A DNA stretch of 64,000 nucleotides from Acidobacteriota bacterium. GTDB lineage: Bacteria > Acidobacteriota > Terriglobia > UBA7540. Where the stretch lies: NCBI GenBank assembly GCA_021817045.1, contig JAKAWG010000013.1:20987-84986 (forward strand), given 5' to 3'. Shown here piece after piece: positions 55,769-63,825 of the stretch (positions within the stretch are counted from its first letter, which is position 1; the number at the start of each line of letters is the position of its first letter). Under the pieces are notes generated by a model, which saw only the letters and a program-made list of their open reading frames with translations, searched no databases and was not told where the DNA came from. The translations under genes were made by a program, and so were the position numbers.

Positions 55769-56089
55769 GGCCTACCTCCTTGTGAACTGGTCGTGCAGTT
55801 GAGGGTCCAAACGCCTGACCAGGCGTCAAAGTTGAAATTGCCACTCCTCTTGCATGTCTCTTCGCATCTGTTCCACTGGCAGGCACTGCGCTTATCCAGA
55901 TGTCGTGCAACCACTTAACGACTCGCTCTTCGAACCAGAAATCGTCCTTGCCCTGATTACTTGTGGAATATTATACACCTACTCAATAGATTGTCAAGAT
56001 AAAATATATTCTTGATCCTCGCGTCACCGTAAAAAATGTACAACCTCGCTCATTCAGAGGACACATAATATCCAGGAGGACTGCAGCCG
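55769..56089. promoter_or_regulatory. AT-rich divergent promoter region
   Basis: About 320 bases between the cysteine-rich gene and the propeller gene; 55960-56040 is clearly more AT-rich than the rest of the window. It contains TCAAGA-N10-TCTTGA at 55994-56015, a symmetric sequence that could be an operator. Confidence 0.5.
55994..56015. promoter_or_regulatory. Candidate operator palindrome
   Basis: TCAAGA and TCTTGA form perfect 6-base arms around the AT-only centre TAAAATATAT. The element lies 75 bases before the start of the propeller gene, so it could bind a dimeric regulator. Confidence 0.35.
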
Positions 56090-57100
56090 ATGGCACAGAT
56101 TCGTCCTTTCAGCCTTCGCGTTGGAGCATTGCTTGTGTTTCTTGCAATCGCTGCCACCTACCTTCGCGCGCGATCTGCGCCGCTTCGGCTGGTGAAAACC
56201 GTTTCTCTGCCGGACGTTCAGGGGCGAATTGACCATTTTGGGATCGACCTGCGAGGAAACCGGCTGTTCATGTCGGCGCTGGGCAATAACACGCTGGAAG
56301 TGTTCAATCTTAAGACGGGGGCCAGGATTCACACGATCCGCGGCCTGGATCACCCGCAAGGCGTGGTCTATGCGCCGCACGCAAAGCGCATCTTCATAGA
56401 CAACGCAGGGGATGGGACGTGCCGGATTTTCGATGGCTCTTCATACCGCCTTCTGCGAGTCATCCACTTCTCTAGCGATGCCGATGACGCCCGTTACGAT
56501 GCGCGCACCCGCCGGGTCTACGTTGGCTACGGCGACGGTGGCCTGGCCGTCATCGATCCTGCTCACGCAACTCTCGCCGAAACCATCAAGCTCCCCGTCC
56601 ATCCCGAAGCGTTTGAAGTCGGCCCTTTAGGGACAGACGTTTACGTCAACCTTCCCTCAGCAGGCAATATCATCGGCGTCGTCAGCCTATCTACCTGGCG
56701 CATCATCGCCACATGGAAAATCGCGGGCGCAGCGGGCAACTTTCCCATGGCGCTGGATGCGGCCCAGCACCGCCTCTTTGTCGTCTGCCGCCGACCGGCG
56801 GAGCTTGTGGTGCTGAGCACCCGATCCGGCCGCGCCATCGCGCGGGTGCCGTGTACTGGCGACGCCGACGATCTTTGGCTTGACGCGGCCTGCAAGCGTT
56901 TGTACATCTCCGGAGGTCAGGGTTACATCTCGGTCATCGCACAGCTCGATGCCAACCACTACCGGACCGTCTCACAGATCAGGAGCGTCCCAGGCGCTCG
57001 AACATCCTGCTTTGTACCGGAACTTAGCCGGCTGTATTTGGGCGTGAGGCGGTACGGAGACCATCCTGCGGAGCTGCGCATCTATCAGGCGGAGAAATGA
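56090..57100 (+). CDS. Secreted YVTN/YncE-like beta-propeller protein
   Basis: A 336-residue exported protein. A signal peptide (about 1-28) is followed by six or seven repeats of about 40 residues with patterns such as NRLFMSALGNNTLEVFNL, RRVYVGYGDGGLAVID, HRLFVVCRRPAELVVLS and KRLYISGGQGYISVI, typical of YVTN/YncE propellers. Such proteins bind ligands or peptidoglycan fragments; none shows catalytic residues. The start at ATG 56090 has AGGAGG upstream. Confidence 0.82.
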   Translation: MAQIRPFSLRVGALLVFLAIAATYLRARSAPLRLVKTVSLPDVQGRIDHFGIDLRGNRLFMSALGNNTLEVFNLKTGARIHTIRGLDHPQGVVYAPHAKRIFIDNAGDGTCRIFDGSSYRLLRVIHFSSDADDARYDARTRRVYVGYGDGGLAVIDPAHATLAETIKLPVHPEAFEVGPLGTDVYVNLPSAGNIIGVVSLSTWRIIATWKIAGAAGNFPMALDAAQHRLFVVCRRPAELVVLSTRSGRAIARVPCTGDADDLWLDAACKRLYISGGQGYISVIAQLDANHYRTVSQIRSVPGARTSCFVPELSRLYLGVRRYGDHPAELRIYQAEK

Positions 57101-57178
57101 GGGAGAATCTCGGGCGGCCGCTGAACAATAGCCTCTCGGGCCTCATCACCGTGCTCCAACGTTAGCTTCGTAGCTGCC

Positions 57179-57907
57179 TTATTTCCCCACCTGAAACGTG
57201 AATGCGGTGTGTCCGCTGATTTTGGTTCCAGGCACGGGAGTCTGGCTGAGGATGGTTCCGGGCGGCGAAGTACTTCCGGAGACCGTATCAACTTTGTCGA
57301 TTGTAAATCCGGCGGTCGAAATAGGGGCGCGCGCGCTGTCAAGCTTCATCCCGACGAAATCGGGGCAAACATAGGAGGGTGTCTCCTTGCCGAGCGACAC
57401 CAGGAAGTTGACGGCAGGGCTGCGCACTTCCGCCGAGGAAGCGGAAGGATCTTGCGCCACAATCTGGTTCACCGGCGCTTGCGGCCAATAAATCTCCGCC
57501 ACGTCACCCACCGTAAGCCCCCTCTGCACGGCCAAAATCTGGGCCACACGCACGCTCCGACCAACAAGGTCCGGAATCACGACTCGCGGCGAACCAAGGC
57601 TCACCAGGACGTGGACGTGCTGACCTGTCTTCACTTTCGTCTCTGGAGGCGGCTCCTGCGAAATGATCTCATCCGCCGCGTATTTTCTGCTAAACAGTTT
57701 GTCCTCGACTTTCACTTCGAGTCCCAGCCCGGAGGCTTCCCGCCGCGCTTCCTCCAGATTTACTCCCACCAGGTCCGGCAGAGTTTCCTGATTCCCCTCG
57801 ATGGTTAGCTTAATCGTGGTGATGGCGCTGACGAGCGCAACCGCAGCCAGGAAAGTGAAGAGCAGGATGATCCTGAAGAGGAACCGGATGCGTTCAAGCA
57901 GTTTCAT
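57179..57907 (-). CDS. PASTA-domain membrane protein
   Basis: A 242-residue protein with one N-terminal membrane helix (about 8-33, FRIILLFTFLAAVALVSAIT) and three extracytoplasmic PASTA domains: TLPDLVGVNLEEARREASGLGL, VIPDLVGRSVRVAQILAVQRGL and VCPDFVGMKLDSARAPISTAGF. PASTA domains bind peptidoglycan or beta-lactams. No kinase domain is attached, unlike PknB. The start is ATG 57907. It is divergent from the PBP4 gene, fitting a role in wall synthesis. Confidence 0.9.
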   Translation of the reverse strand: MKLLERIRFLFRIILLFTFLAAVALVSAITTIKLTIEGNQETLPDLVGVNLEEARREASGLGLEVKVEDKLFSRKYAADEIISQEPPPETKVKTGQHVHVLVSLGSPRVVIPDLVGRSVRVAQILAVQRGLTVGDVAEIYWPQAPVNQIVAQDPSASSAEVRSPAVNFLVSLGKETPSYVCPDFVGMKLDSARAPISTAGFTIDKVDTVSGSTSPPGTILSQTPVPGTKISGHTAFTFQVGK

Positions 57908-58053
57908 GAATGGCCCATAGGCCGATTTTACCAGGACGGCGGAAAGGCCGTCTATCATCTCATTGCGATGCACCTCTACCGCACGGGCCGTACTCGGGCC
58001 GCTCTCGCGCCATTGTATACTATTGCGCGTATTCCGACCTTCAAGGAGGACCG

Positions 58054-59655
58054 ATGAGGCGGCAGGCCGCACGCGCAGCATGGAGACTGGCTGCGGTGCT
58101 GATGGTTGTCGCTCTTTGCGCCCCGCCGGGCGGCTGGGCTGCGCCAGCTCGCGAGCTCTCGCTGGCTGCGCGCATTCAGCGCGTCATTCGCCGGCCCGTT
58201 TTCCGCCACGCTCGCTTCGGAATTGAGTTCTATTCTTTAGAAACCCATCGACCGGTTTATGAGCTCAATCCCCACGAACTCTTCGCGCCCGCCTCCACTA
58301 CCAAGCTCCTGACGGAGGGCGCAGCGCTCGCTCTGCTGGGGCCGGACTACCGCTTTCGCACGCCAATCTATCGCACCGGCCCGATCGGCCCTGACGGCAG
58401 GTTGCATGGAGCTCTGGTGCTTGTCGCAAGCGGCGATCCCAATCTCTCGCAGCGCATCCAGCCGGACGGCACCCTGGCTTTTCAAAATAACGACCACTGT
58501 TATGGCGGCCCTCCCGTCCCAGGATATCCCCTGGTCGTGATCGAGCAACTGGCGCGGCAGGTGGCAGCGCACGGCGTCCGGCGGCTTGACGGCCCGCTGC
58601 TGGTGGATGCAACCCTCTTTCCCGAAGGTAAGCCGGAGCTCGGGACTCAAACCATCATTTCGCCCGTCGTCATCAACGACAACATTGTGGACGTCACCGC
58701 CGGGCCAGGCCCGGGCATCGGATCACAAGTCGCGCTGCACGTCTCGCCCGAAACTTCTTATGTAAATTTCATCAACCGCGCCATCACCGGCCTCCCAGGG
58801 TCCGAGCCCGACATCAAATGGAGCGCGGATCGAGCCAACCCGGATGGCACCCATACGGTAACGGTAACTGGAACCATGCCGCTGAATGGGCCCTCTGCCC
58901 ACTTTCCTTACGCCATCCCGCAGCCGAGCCGCTTTGCTCAAATCGTGCTTGCCGCTGCTCTGCGCAAGGCAGGCGTTGAAGTAAGCCGCAAGTGCCTTTC
59001 CGGGCCGGCACCGAATTTCAAAGCGCTGTCGGCCAGCTACACGCCGCAGAACCTGCTGGCGGAGCACGTCTCGCCCCCTTTCTTTCAAGATGTCCGGCTC
59101 ACGCTGAAAGTCAGCCAGAACCTGCACGCAAGCCTGATGCCTTACATTCTGGGAGCTGTCCTCGCGCACGCTACGCAGAACATCGATCAGGCCGGATTCG
59201 ATCTTGAGCGGAGGTTTCTCGAAATGGCGGGACTCGACCTGAGCGGAGCCTCGCAATCGGATGGCGCCGGCGGATCAGGCGCCGCGCTCTTCACGCCGGA
59301 TTTCATGGTCCATTATCTGGCCTACGTACACCGGCAGAAGTATTTTCCTCAGCTTTTTGCCGGCCTGCCCGTTCTGGGCATTGACGGCACGCTCGCGGAC
59401 ATTCAGCGGCGCTCGCCCGCAGCCGACCACGTCTTCGCGAAGACGGGCACGTTCGACCTCTACGACGAGCTTAACCGCAACGACATGGTGACGGCGAAGG
59501 GCTTGGCCGGCTACCTCACAACCCGCGACGGCCGTCTGTTGACATTCGCGATTTACGTCAATGACGTCGCCGTCCCCGGACACGGCGCGTTGATCGATAA
59601 AATTGTGGGCGAAGCCTTGGGCGAGATCGCCACCGCAGCCTACCTCGCCCCGTAG
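58054..59655 (+). CDS. dacB: D-Ala-D-Ala carboxypeptidase/endopeptidase (PBP4, S13)
   Basis: A 533-residue periplasmic penicillin-binding protein. A signal peptide (about 1-28) is followed by the active-site SxxK in APASTTKLLTEGA (about 80), the SxN motif in LKVSQNLHASLMP, and KTG in FAKTGTFDLYDEL (about 462). Domain insertions between the first two motifs match the S13 family. It trims or cleaves peptidoglycan crosslinks. The start at ATG 58054 follows AAGGAGG. Confidence 0.93.
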   Translation: MRRQAARAAWRLAAVLMVVALCAPPGGWAAPARELSLAARIQRVIRRPVFRHARFGIEFYSLETHRPVYELNPHELFAPASTTKLLTEGAALALLGPDYRFRTPIYRTGPIGPDGRLHGALVLVASGDPNLSQRIQPDGTLAFQNNDHCYGGPPVPGYPLVVIEQLARQVAAHGVRRLDGPLLVDATLFPEGKPELGTQTIISPVVINDNIVDVTAGPGPGIGSQVALHVSPETSYVNFINRAITGLPGSEPDIKWSADRANPDGTHTVTVTGTMPLNGPSAHFPYAIPQPSRFAQIVLAAALRKAGVEVSRKCLSGPAPNFKALSASYTPQNLLAEHVSPPFFQDVRLTLKVSQNLHASLMPYILGAVLAHATQNIDQAGFDLERRFLEMAGLDLSGASQSDGAGGSGAALFTPDFMVHYLAYVHRQKYFPQLFAGLPVLGIDGTLADIQRRSPAADHVFAKTGTFDLYDELNRNDMVTAKGLAGYLTTRDGRLLTFAIYVNDVAVPGHGALIDKIVGEALGEIATAAYLAP

Positions 59656-59663
59656 TCATCGCT

Positions 59664-60332
59664 CTACCATCGAATACCAAAGGTGATGGGAAGAATTTCG
59701 GTCTTCCTCGGGCTGGTTGAAATCTGATGGTACCGAGCCTCGACAAAGAGCCTTGTAGCGCCACTTCCTAACTTATAGGTGATGCCGCCGCCTGCATTCC
59801 ATCCCCAACCCACCTTCTCGACGGTTCCAATCACTTGATTCGAAGGAATTTCGGTTGGGACAAGGTACCCGAAGAACGGACAATAGACATCCGTAAGTTG
59901 AGTTGTCGGCCGCGTCAGATTCAAGACGCGGTGGTAATAGCCAGGCCCGCCGATGATGTAGAATCCCAAACGGTGAGAGGTCAGGAATCGGATTCTCGGA
60001 TTCAGGGTGAATCCCCAAATGTGTGCATTGGCTCCAGGGGTTCCAAACATTTGAATGACCGAGTTCGGAACTCCAAGACCGTCCCACATAAACTGGCCAA
60101 TCACGCCGAACTGCTTGGTGAAGTTGTAGCCGCCGCCGCCTGTGATGTTCCATCCCGTGTTGAGGTTATTCCCGGTCACACCCAACGTCGGCGTCACGCC
60201 TCCGCCAAAATCCAGATTCAACCGATGAAAACTTCGCGGAAGATTTTGCGGAAAACTTTGTGCTGGCGCCTGCAATCCGAAAAGCATGAGGACAGCAATA
60301 ATAAGGCTGATAAATCGAAGGGTCTTAAGCAT
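59664..60332 (-). CDS. Outer-membrane beta-barrel protein
   Basis: A 222-residue protein with a signal peptide (FISLIIAVLMLFGLQAPAQS) followed by alternating strands with Gly/Tyr/Phe (LNLDFGGGVTP, GWNITGGGGYNFTKQFGVIG, RLFVEARYHQI) ending in ITFGIRW, a terminal aromatic typical of barrels. It resembles the OmpA-like or OMP_b-brl families but no specific function is evident. The start at ATG 60332 has GGAGG upstream. It converges on dacB with only 8 bases between. Confidence 0.8.
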   Translation of the reverse strand: MLKTLRFISLIIAVLMLFGLQAPAQSFPQNLPRSFHRLNLDFGGGVTPTLGVTGNNLNTGWNITGGGGYNFTKQFGVIGQFMWDGLGVPNSVIQMFGTPGANAHIWGFTLNPRIRFLTSHRLGFYIIGGPGYYHRVLNLTRPTTQLTDVYCPFFGYLVPTEIPSNQVIGTVEKVGWGWNAGGGITYKLGSGATRLFVEARYHQISTSPRKTEILPITFGIRW

Positions 60333-60409
60333 CAACTACCTCCTTGAGCTCTCAGGTTTCAACGTGCATAAACACTTCTCTCCCTCTCGTTTGACGCCTC
60401 CCGAAAATA

Positions 60410-60505
60410 GGCAGGTTGCTTTGCGAAGCCATCGCCTTTCCGACCGTGCAGGTTTTGTCGATTCATAAACCTACGGTCAACCACGAGGCGATGCACCACG
60501 GCCAG
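60410..60505 (+). repeat. Retron-flanking repeat, left copy
   Basis: Begins GGCAGGT and contains CGCCTTTCCGACCGTG and CATAAACCTACGGTCAACCA. It aligns at about 70% by eye with 63414-63509 in the same orientation, so the retron cassette lies between two diverged direct repeats. Confidence 0.6.
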
Positions 60506-60545
60506 CATAGTGCGTCTAACACTTCGTGACTTATGGCGAGGCGTG

Positions 60546-60662
60546 TGGACTGCTGCGGCTCGCCGCCGCTTTGATCGAGGCCAGCTTGCTGGCCGCTGAA
60601 AATGCGGCCCGCGCCCGAGCAAGCTCGCTGGCGCGCAAGCGAGAGCCAGCTCTCGCACTCCA
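60546..60662. repeat. REP-like element related to the one in the exporter gene
   Basis: The left end TGGACTGCTGCGGCTCGCC and right end CTCTCGCACTCCA resemble the ends of the 42742-42855 element. The middle holds two short hairpins (GGCCAGCTTGCTGGCC and GAGCAAGCTCGCTGGCGC). Length is 117 bases. Confidence 0.55.
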
Positions 60663-60885
60663 AAATGGGTGCGTCCAGATTTAACGACATTTACGACGCA
60701 CTGCACTGGCAGGCCCAGAGCCTTGAACAAGTAGCGACCTGTTTCTTAAGGTCTGCGAGTTTGCGATCGCACGAAACCCGAGAACCTCGACCACACCGGT
60801 CCTTGCTACCCGCTTTCTTCTTCACCGAGAAGACCGGCCACGAATGCCCTCGCCGGGCTCCCTTCTGGTCAATTGTTTCAGGGTC

Positions 60886-61060
60886 TAATGTTGCTTTTTT
60901 TCAACAATTTGGTGGGTTTACGATTCTCGCGCTAGCCTTTATAAATTAATCATTCTAAATGTGTTATATCATTTCTGTCTGAAAGGCTTGGGTTCGCTTT
61001 TGGGTTTGCTCGTCATAAGCGAATTATAATGTTGTTTATTTTCAGTAACTTGGTGGGTTT
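60886..61060 (+). repeat. Pair of 34-base direct repeats
   Basis: TAATGTTG and TTGGTGGGTTT frame similar poly-T-rich centres at 60886-60919 and 61027-61060, with about 29 of 34 positions equal. A shorter, weaker echo (ATGTTGTTTGGTAGGGG) lies near 61174. The role is unknown. Confidence 0.5.
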
Positions 61061-61373
61061 CACGGGCAAAAACAGCCCCTTATTTTCGCTCAAAGCCCCT
61101 AGCCTAGCGATTTTTTCAGACCCTCGAAAATTGGGCCTTTGCCGGGGGCTTGCGAGCGTGGAAATTGTGAAGGATGTTGTTTGGTAGGGGAAATTTGCGC
61201 GAAGCACGATAGACCTCCAAGCCGTAATGCGCGAGGGGTCTGGTTACTTAATGGTACACATGCCGGCAGGGATTGTCAAGGTTCGGTTGATTGCCATCCG
61301 GTTACCGCAGCGCATCGCCTTACTTGCGATTGGTCCGCCCGCTATTCCAGATTAATTCCCGTGCCGGGGCCTA

Positions 61374-62273
61374 TCAATCGACCTGGTACTTCGATCTTAT
61401 GAGTTTGACGTAGTCGGGCTCAATCGAAGACACGTAGGCAAGCATTCCGTGTAGCCACGCGAGGTCGCTCGGTTCAAGCTGCTTGGCGTGCGCTTTGTGG
61501 GCCGCTGCCCGGATTGTGCGCTTGAGGTCGCGTCCTACCGATACCTTAGCGTCGGGTGTGACACGCAGGCCAGTAACAACCATACGGCGTTTTCGCGAGC
61601 CGTGATAGGTCTTTCCCTTGTTGATTACCAGCCTCGGACTGTCTGTCCGGGCAATAGCTCTCTCCGCTTCCTTGCAGACCTCGTATAAAGTATCGGGTTG
61701 CAGTGACGAAAAATAAAGGTCATCGGCGTATCGCGTGTAGAAGGCGGCGTGTCTGTGCGCATCCCGGGCTAACCGGGTATCAAGATCGTATAGCAGCTTG
61801 TTGCTTATTGTTGGCGAGCTGGGCGCACCGATGGTGAGTCTGTCAAATCTGCACACAAGCCTGCAGATAAGGGTTATATCCGCATCGCTTAGAGCCGACC
61901 CTCCGAGCGCTATCCGGCTGCGCCGAAGCAGCGATCCGATGTCCGCAGATGTCAGACTTGGAAAGAAATTTTCGAGGTCAAGCCTCGATATATATCTGCT
62001 CTTTCGATGCACCGCCGCGTGGGTTACGATGCTTCTGCCTTTGGTATAGGCATGGGCGCCAGGGTGGGTTGGAAGTCGGTCGAACACATGCTGAACGATC
62101 CACCTCTGCATCAACTTAAGGCTCTTCGACGGCTGTTCGATTGAGCGTTCTGATCTTCCGTCAGCCTTTTTGATTGTGAACACCTTGTAACGATGGTTCG
62201 CCGATCTTGCCACAGCAAGGACATAGTCTTCTGGAAGCTGCAGAGACCGCGCAATTTGCTGACTGAGGGTCAT
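61374..62273 (-). CDS. Retron reverse transcriptase
   Basis: A 299-residue retron-type RT that makes the RNA-DNA hybrid msDNA. The palm has RYISRLDLENFFPS (catalytic Asp99), IGAPSSPTISNKLLYDLD and TRYADDLYFSS (YADD at 182-185). Retron-specific marks are HAAVH at 85-89 in the place of NAxxH, and VVTGLRV at 232-238, the VTG motif that binds the msr stem-loop. The ATG overlaps the effector stop as ATGA, so the pair is translationally coupled. No group II intron maturase or CRISPR domain is attached, which excludes those RT classes. Confidence 0.92.
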   Translation of the reverse strand: MTLSQQIARSLQLPEDYVLAVARSANHRYKVFTIKKADGRSERSIEQPSKSLKLMQRWIVQHVFDRLPTHPGAHAYTKGRSIVTHAAVHRKSRYISRLDLENFFPSLTSADIGSLLRRSRIALGGSALSDADITLICRLVCRFDRLTIGAPSSPTISNKLLYDLDTRLARDAHRHAAFYTRYADDLYFSSLQPDTLYEVCKEAERAIARTDSPRLVINKGKTYHGSRKRRMVVTGLRVTPDAKVSVGRDLKRTIRAAAHKAHAKQLEPSDLAWLHGMLAYVSSIEPDYVKLIRSKYQVD

Positions 62274-63199
62274 TCGCCTATCCCTAGGCGCTCACGCAGG
62301 TGGACAACGACCTGACTATCGTGCTTTGTCGACCACTCGTAGGCCTGCGCTCTGACCTCGTGGACTGAAAATTCCGCAGAATGTATCAGCGGGTCGTCCT
62401 CGAAGGTATCAACGACACCAGTTCTTTCGGTGAAGTATAAATCATCTTGTCGTTTGAGGGCGTTGATGCTCATCAGCAGTGAGAGCAGCATCTCGATGCT
62501 ATCCACATCCACCGCGTGAAAGCGAAGCCCACGGAGAACCGAGGTAACTCGCTCGGCGGTCGCCGCGCGCAGCAAGCTAACTATCATCTGCACGGAGGCA
62601 AGCTGAAGCCGAAGATCCAGATCCGTGAATTTGGGCTTTGGGTGGAAGACGAGAGCCTTCTCGTATCTCGGTAGGGTCTTCAGAATTGTTTCGACGATCT
62701 CTCGAGCGTCTTTGGACGTCACCTCATCGTGGTCTAGGTAGAAAACTTCATCAAACCAAGACCTCTTTCTAATGAGCTTGATAGGGCCCAGAGTAAGGAA
62801 TGACGTTTCACGCGAGGGATCACCCCGCGTATTGACCACGAATGTCTTCTTTATGACCTTTGGAAGGGCAGCAAACAGCCCTGTTTCCGCGAAGGAGCCC
62901 GGCGACTCGACAAATATCAGCACACAATCTGCTGCCGAAGCCAGAAATTCCTCGAAGCGCTGAAGGTTGCGCTCAACGAGCTGGTGAGGAAAAGCCTTTT
63001 CCGCAAGCACGGGGAGAATCTCAAGTGTGCGCTGATGTAAATGGTCAAGAAACTGGTGACGCAGGGCGAGGGTACCATCGTTGTTATCGCCGCCGCATAT
63101 GAATGTAAAGGGCCTCTTCCTGTCAACGCGAAAAGATTCTTTCCTGAAAGCGGGTGACAAGATAGATGCCAGCTGTTGCCCAGCAGATGAGACAGGCAT
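62270..63199 (-). CDS. Retron effector with nucleoside-deoxyribosyltransferase-like domain
   Basis: A 309-residue protein. FTFICGGDNNDGT (about 31-43) begins a Rossmann-like NDT fold, and LIFVESPGSFAETGLFA (about 94-110) gives the catalytic-type glutamates E98 and E105 of this family. The C-terminal 150 residues are helical (LQLASVQMIVSLLRAATAERV, SIEMLLSLLMSINALKRQDDLYF), probably contacting DNA. Effectors like this accompany type II retrons (Ec86/St85 group as I recall) and act as toxins released when phage disturbs msDNA. The start is ATG 63199, only 13 bases after the ncRNA end, with a weak GAAG site. Confidence 0.82.
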   Translation of the reverse strand: MPVSSAGQQLASILSPAFRKESFRVDRKRPFTFICGGDNNDGTLALRHQFLDHLHQRTLEILPVLAEKAFPHQLVERNLQRFEEFLASAADCVLIFVESPGSFAETGLFAALPKVIKKTFVVNTRGDPSRETSFLTLGPIKLIRKRSWFDEVFYLDHDEVTSKDAREIVETILKTLPRYEKALVFHPKPKFTDLDLRLQLASVQMIVSLLRAATAERVTSVLRGLRFHAVDVDSIEMLLSLLMSINALKRQDDLYFTERTGVVDTFEDDPLIHSAEFSVHEVRAQAYEWSTKHDSQVVVHLRERLGIGE

Positions 63200-63212
63200 C
63201 TTCGAAAGGGTT

Positions 63213-63368
63213 GCGCCTCTTACTCTGATCGCGGGCGGAAGGCTAAGCCTTCCGACCGAAGAGAGGAAGGCTTAGCCTTCCGCCCAAGTAATGGGTTCAA
63301 TACTTATCGGCCTGGCGTTAACGCCCGGCGCAAAGCAGCTCGTCCGAGCCTGCTCAACTAAGAGGCGC
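63213..63368 (-). ncRNA. Retron msr-msd RNA
   Basis: On the minus strand the transcript starts with a1 (GCGCCTCTTA, 63359-63368) and ends with the exact complement a2 (TAAGAGGCGC, 63213-63222). Just after a1 comes the candidate branching guanosine at 63358 in TTAGTTGAG, as in known retrons. Two msr hairpins follow: 63334-63354 (AGCAGGCTC/GAGC-TGCT) and 63314-63325 (GGCGTTAACGCC). The msd part is dominated by a perfect 21-bp hairpin at 63233-63285 with an 11-base loop. The layout ncRNA, effector, RT is the expected gene order. Confidence 0.8.
63233..63285 (-). repeat. Perfect 21-bp msd hairpin
   Basis: Arms 63265-63285 and 63233-63253 are exact complements around the loop TCTCTTCGGTC. Each arm also holds its own palindrome (GGAAGGCT-AGCCTTCC), so alternative folds are possible. 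This would be the stem of the msDNA. Confidence 0.85.
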
Positions 63369-63374
63369 GCCACA

Positions 63375-63403
63375 ATCATGCCAAATCATCGAACTACCGT
63401 CAA
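63375..63403 (-). promoter_or_regulatory. Sigma70-like promoter of the retron
   Basis: TTGACG (63398-63403) and CATGAT (63375-63380) are separated by exactly 17 bases. The expected start, about 7 bases after the -10 box, falls at 63368, which is the first base of a1. Confidence 0.6.
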
Positions 63404-63413
63404 GACTCCGAAC

Positions 63414-63509
63414 GGCAGGTAGCCTCGGTCAGCGCCTTTCTGACCGTGGGCCTTCTGTCCGTTTACGAACCCACGGCCAATCACAAAACGATTGACCGTG
63501 ATGGCTACC
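63414..63509 (+). repeat. Retron-flanking repeat, right copy
   Basis: Begins GGCAGGT and contains CGCCTTTCTGACCGTG and GAACCCACGGCCAATCA. It matches 60410-60505 in order and orientation and starts only 11 bases beyond the retron -35 box. Confidence 0.6.
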
Positions 63510-63585
63510 ATTCTCTTCAAGACCCGACGGGGTTCGGTCACACAAAAAAGCGCGGACCTCTGCAACGGAGACCCGCGCTACATGT

Positions 63586-63825
63586 TCAGAGCGACTCAAG
63601 GACTTTCTCCCGTTCTACACCCTTATGGCTTGCGATGCTTCTGAGGATCGCGTTTAGCGTCCCGACGCGGAGACTTCTGTGAGCCGGAATGACAATGCGT
63701 TGGTGGAAAGGTTCCTCGGTCTCAAGCACAATATGGCTGCCTCGCTGGTGGACGACGCGGTAACCCCATCGGCGGCACAGGGCGCTCGCCAAGTGCTGCC
63801 CGCTCACATCGCGTGGAATTTTCAT
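63586..63825 (-). CDS. hicA: HicA-family mRNA interferase toxin
   Basis: A 79-residue double-stranded-RNA-binding-like toxin. The fold markers are SGQHLASALCRRWGYRVV, the catalytic histidine in QRGSHIVLE (His31) and RIVIPAHRSLRVGTLNAILR. HicA cleaves mRNA and blocks translation. The ATG overlaps the stop of the upstream antitoxin gene by two bases, so antitoxin comes first here. Confidence 0.9.
   Translation of the reverse strand: MKIPRDVSGQHLASALCRRWGYRVVHQRGSHIVLETEEPFHQRIVIPAHRSLRVGTLNAILRSIASHKGVEREKVLESL

Larger units (their letters stand above)
60336..61373. other. Non-coding spacer left of the retron
   Basis: About 1 kb without a supported gene. It holds one copy of the retron-flanking repeat (60410-60505), a REP-like element (60546-60662) and two 34-base direct repeats (60886-61060). 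The stretch 60880-61100 is AT-rich compared with the rest of the window. Confidence 0.55.

Noticed and set aside
60886..61060. Direct repeats as the retron ncRNA
   Set aside because: They lie downstream of the RT, lack complementary a1/a2 ends and a branch-site context; the 63213-63368 region has all of these.
63233..63285. The 21-bp inverted repeat as a transcription terminator
   Set aside because: No T-tract follows on either strand, and it lies between a promoter-like sequence and the effector gene; msd stem is the better reading.
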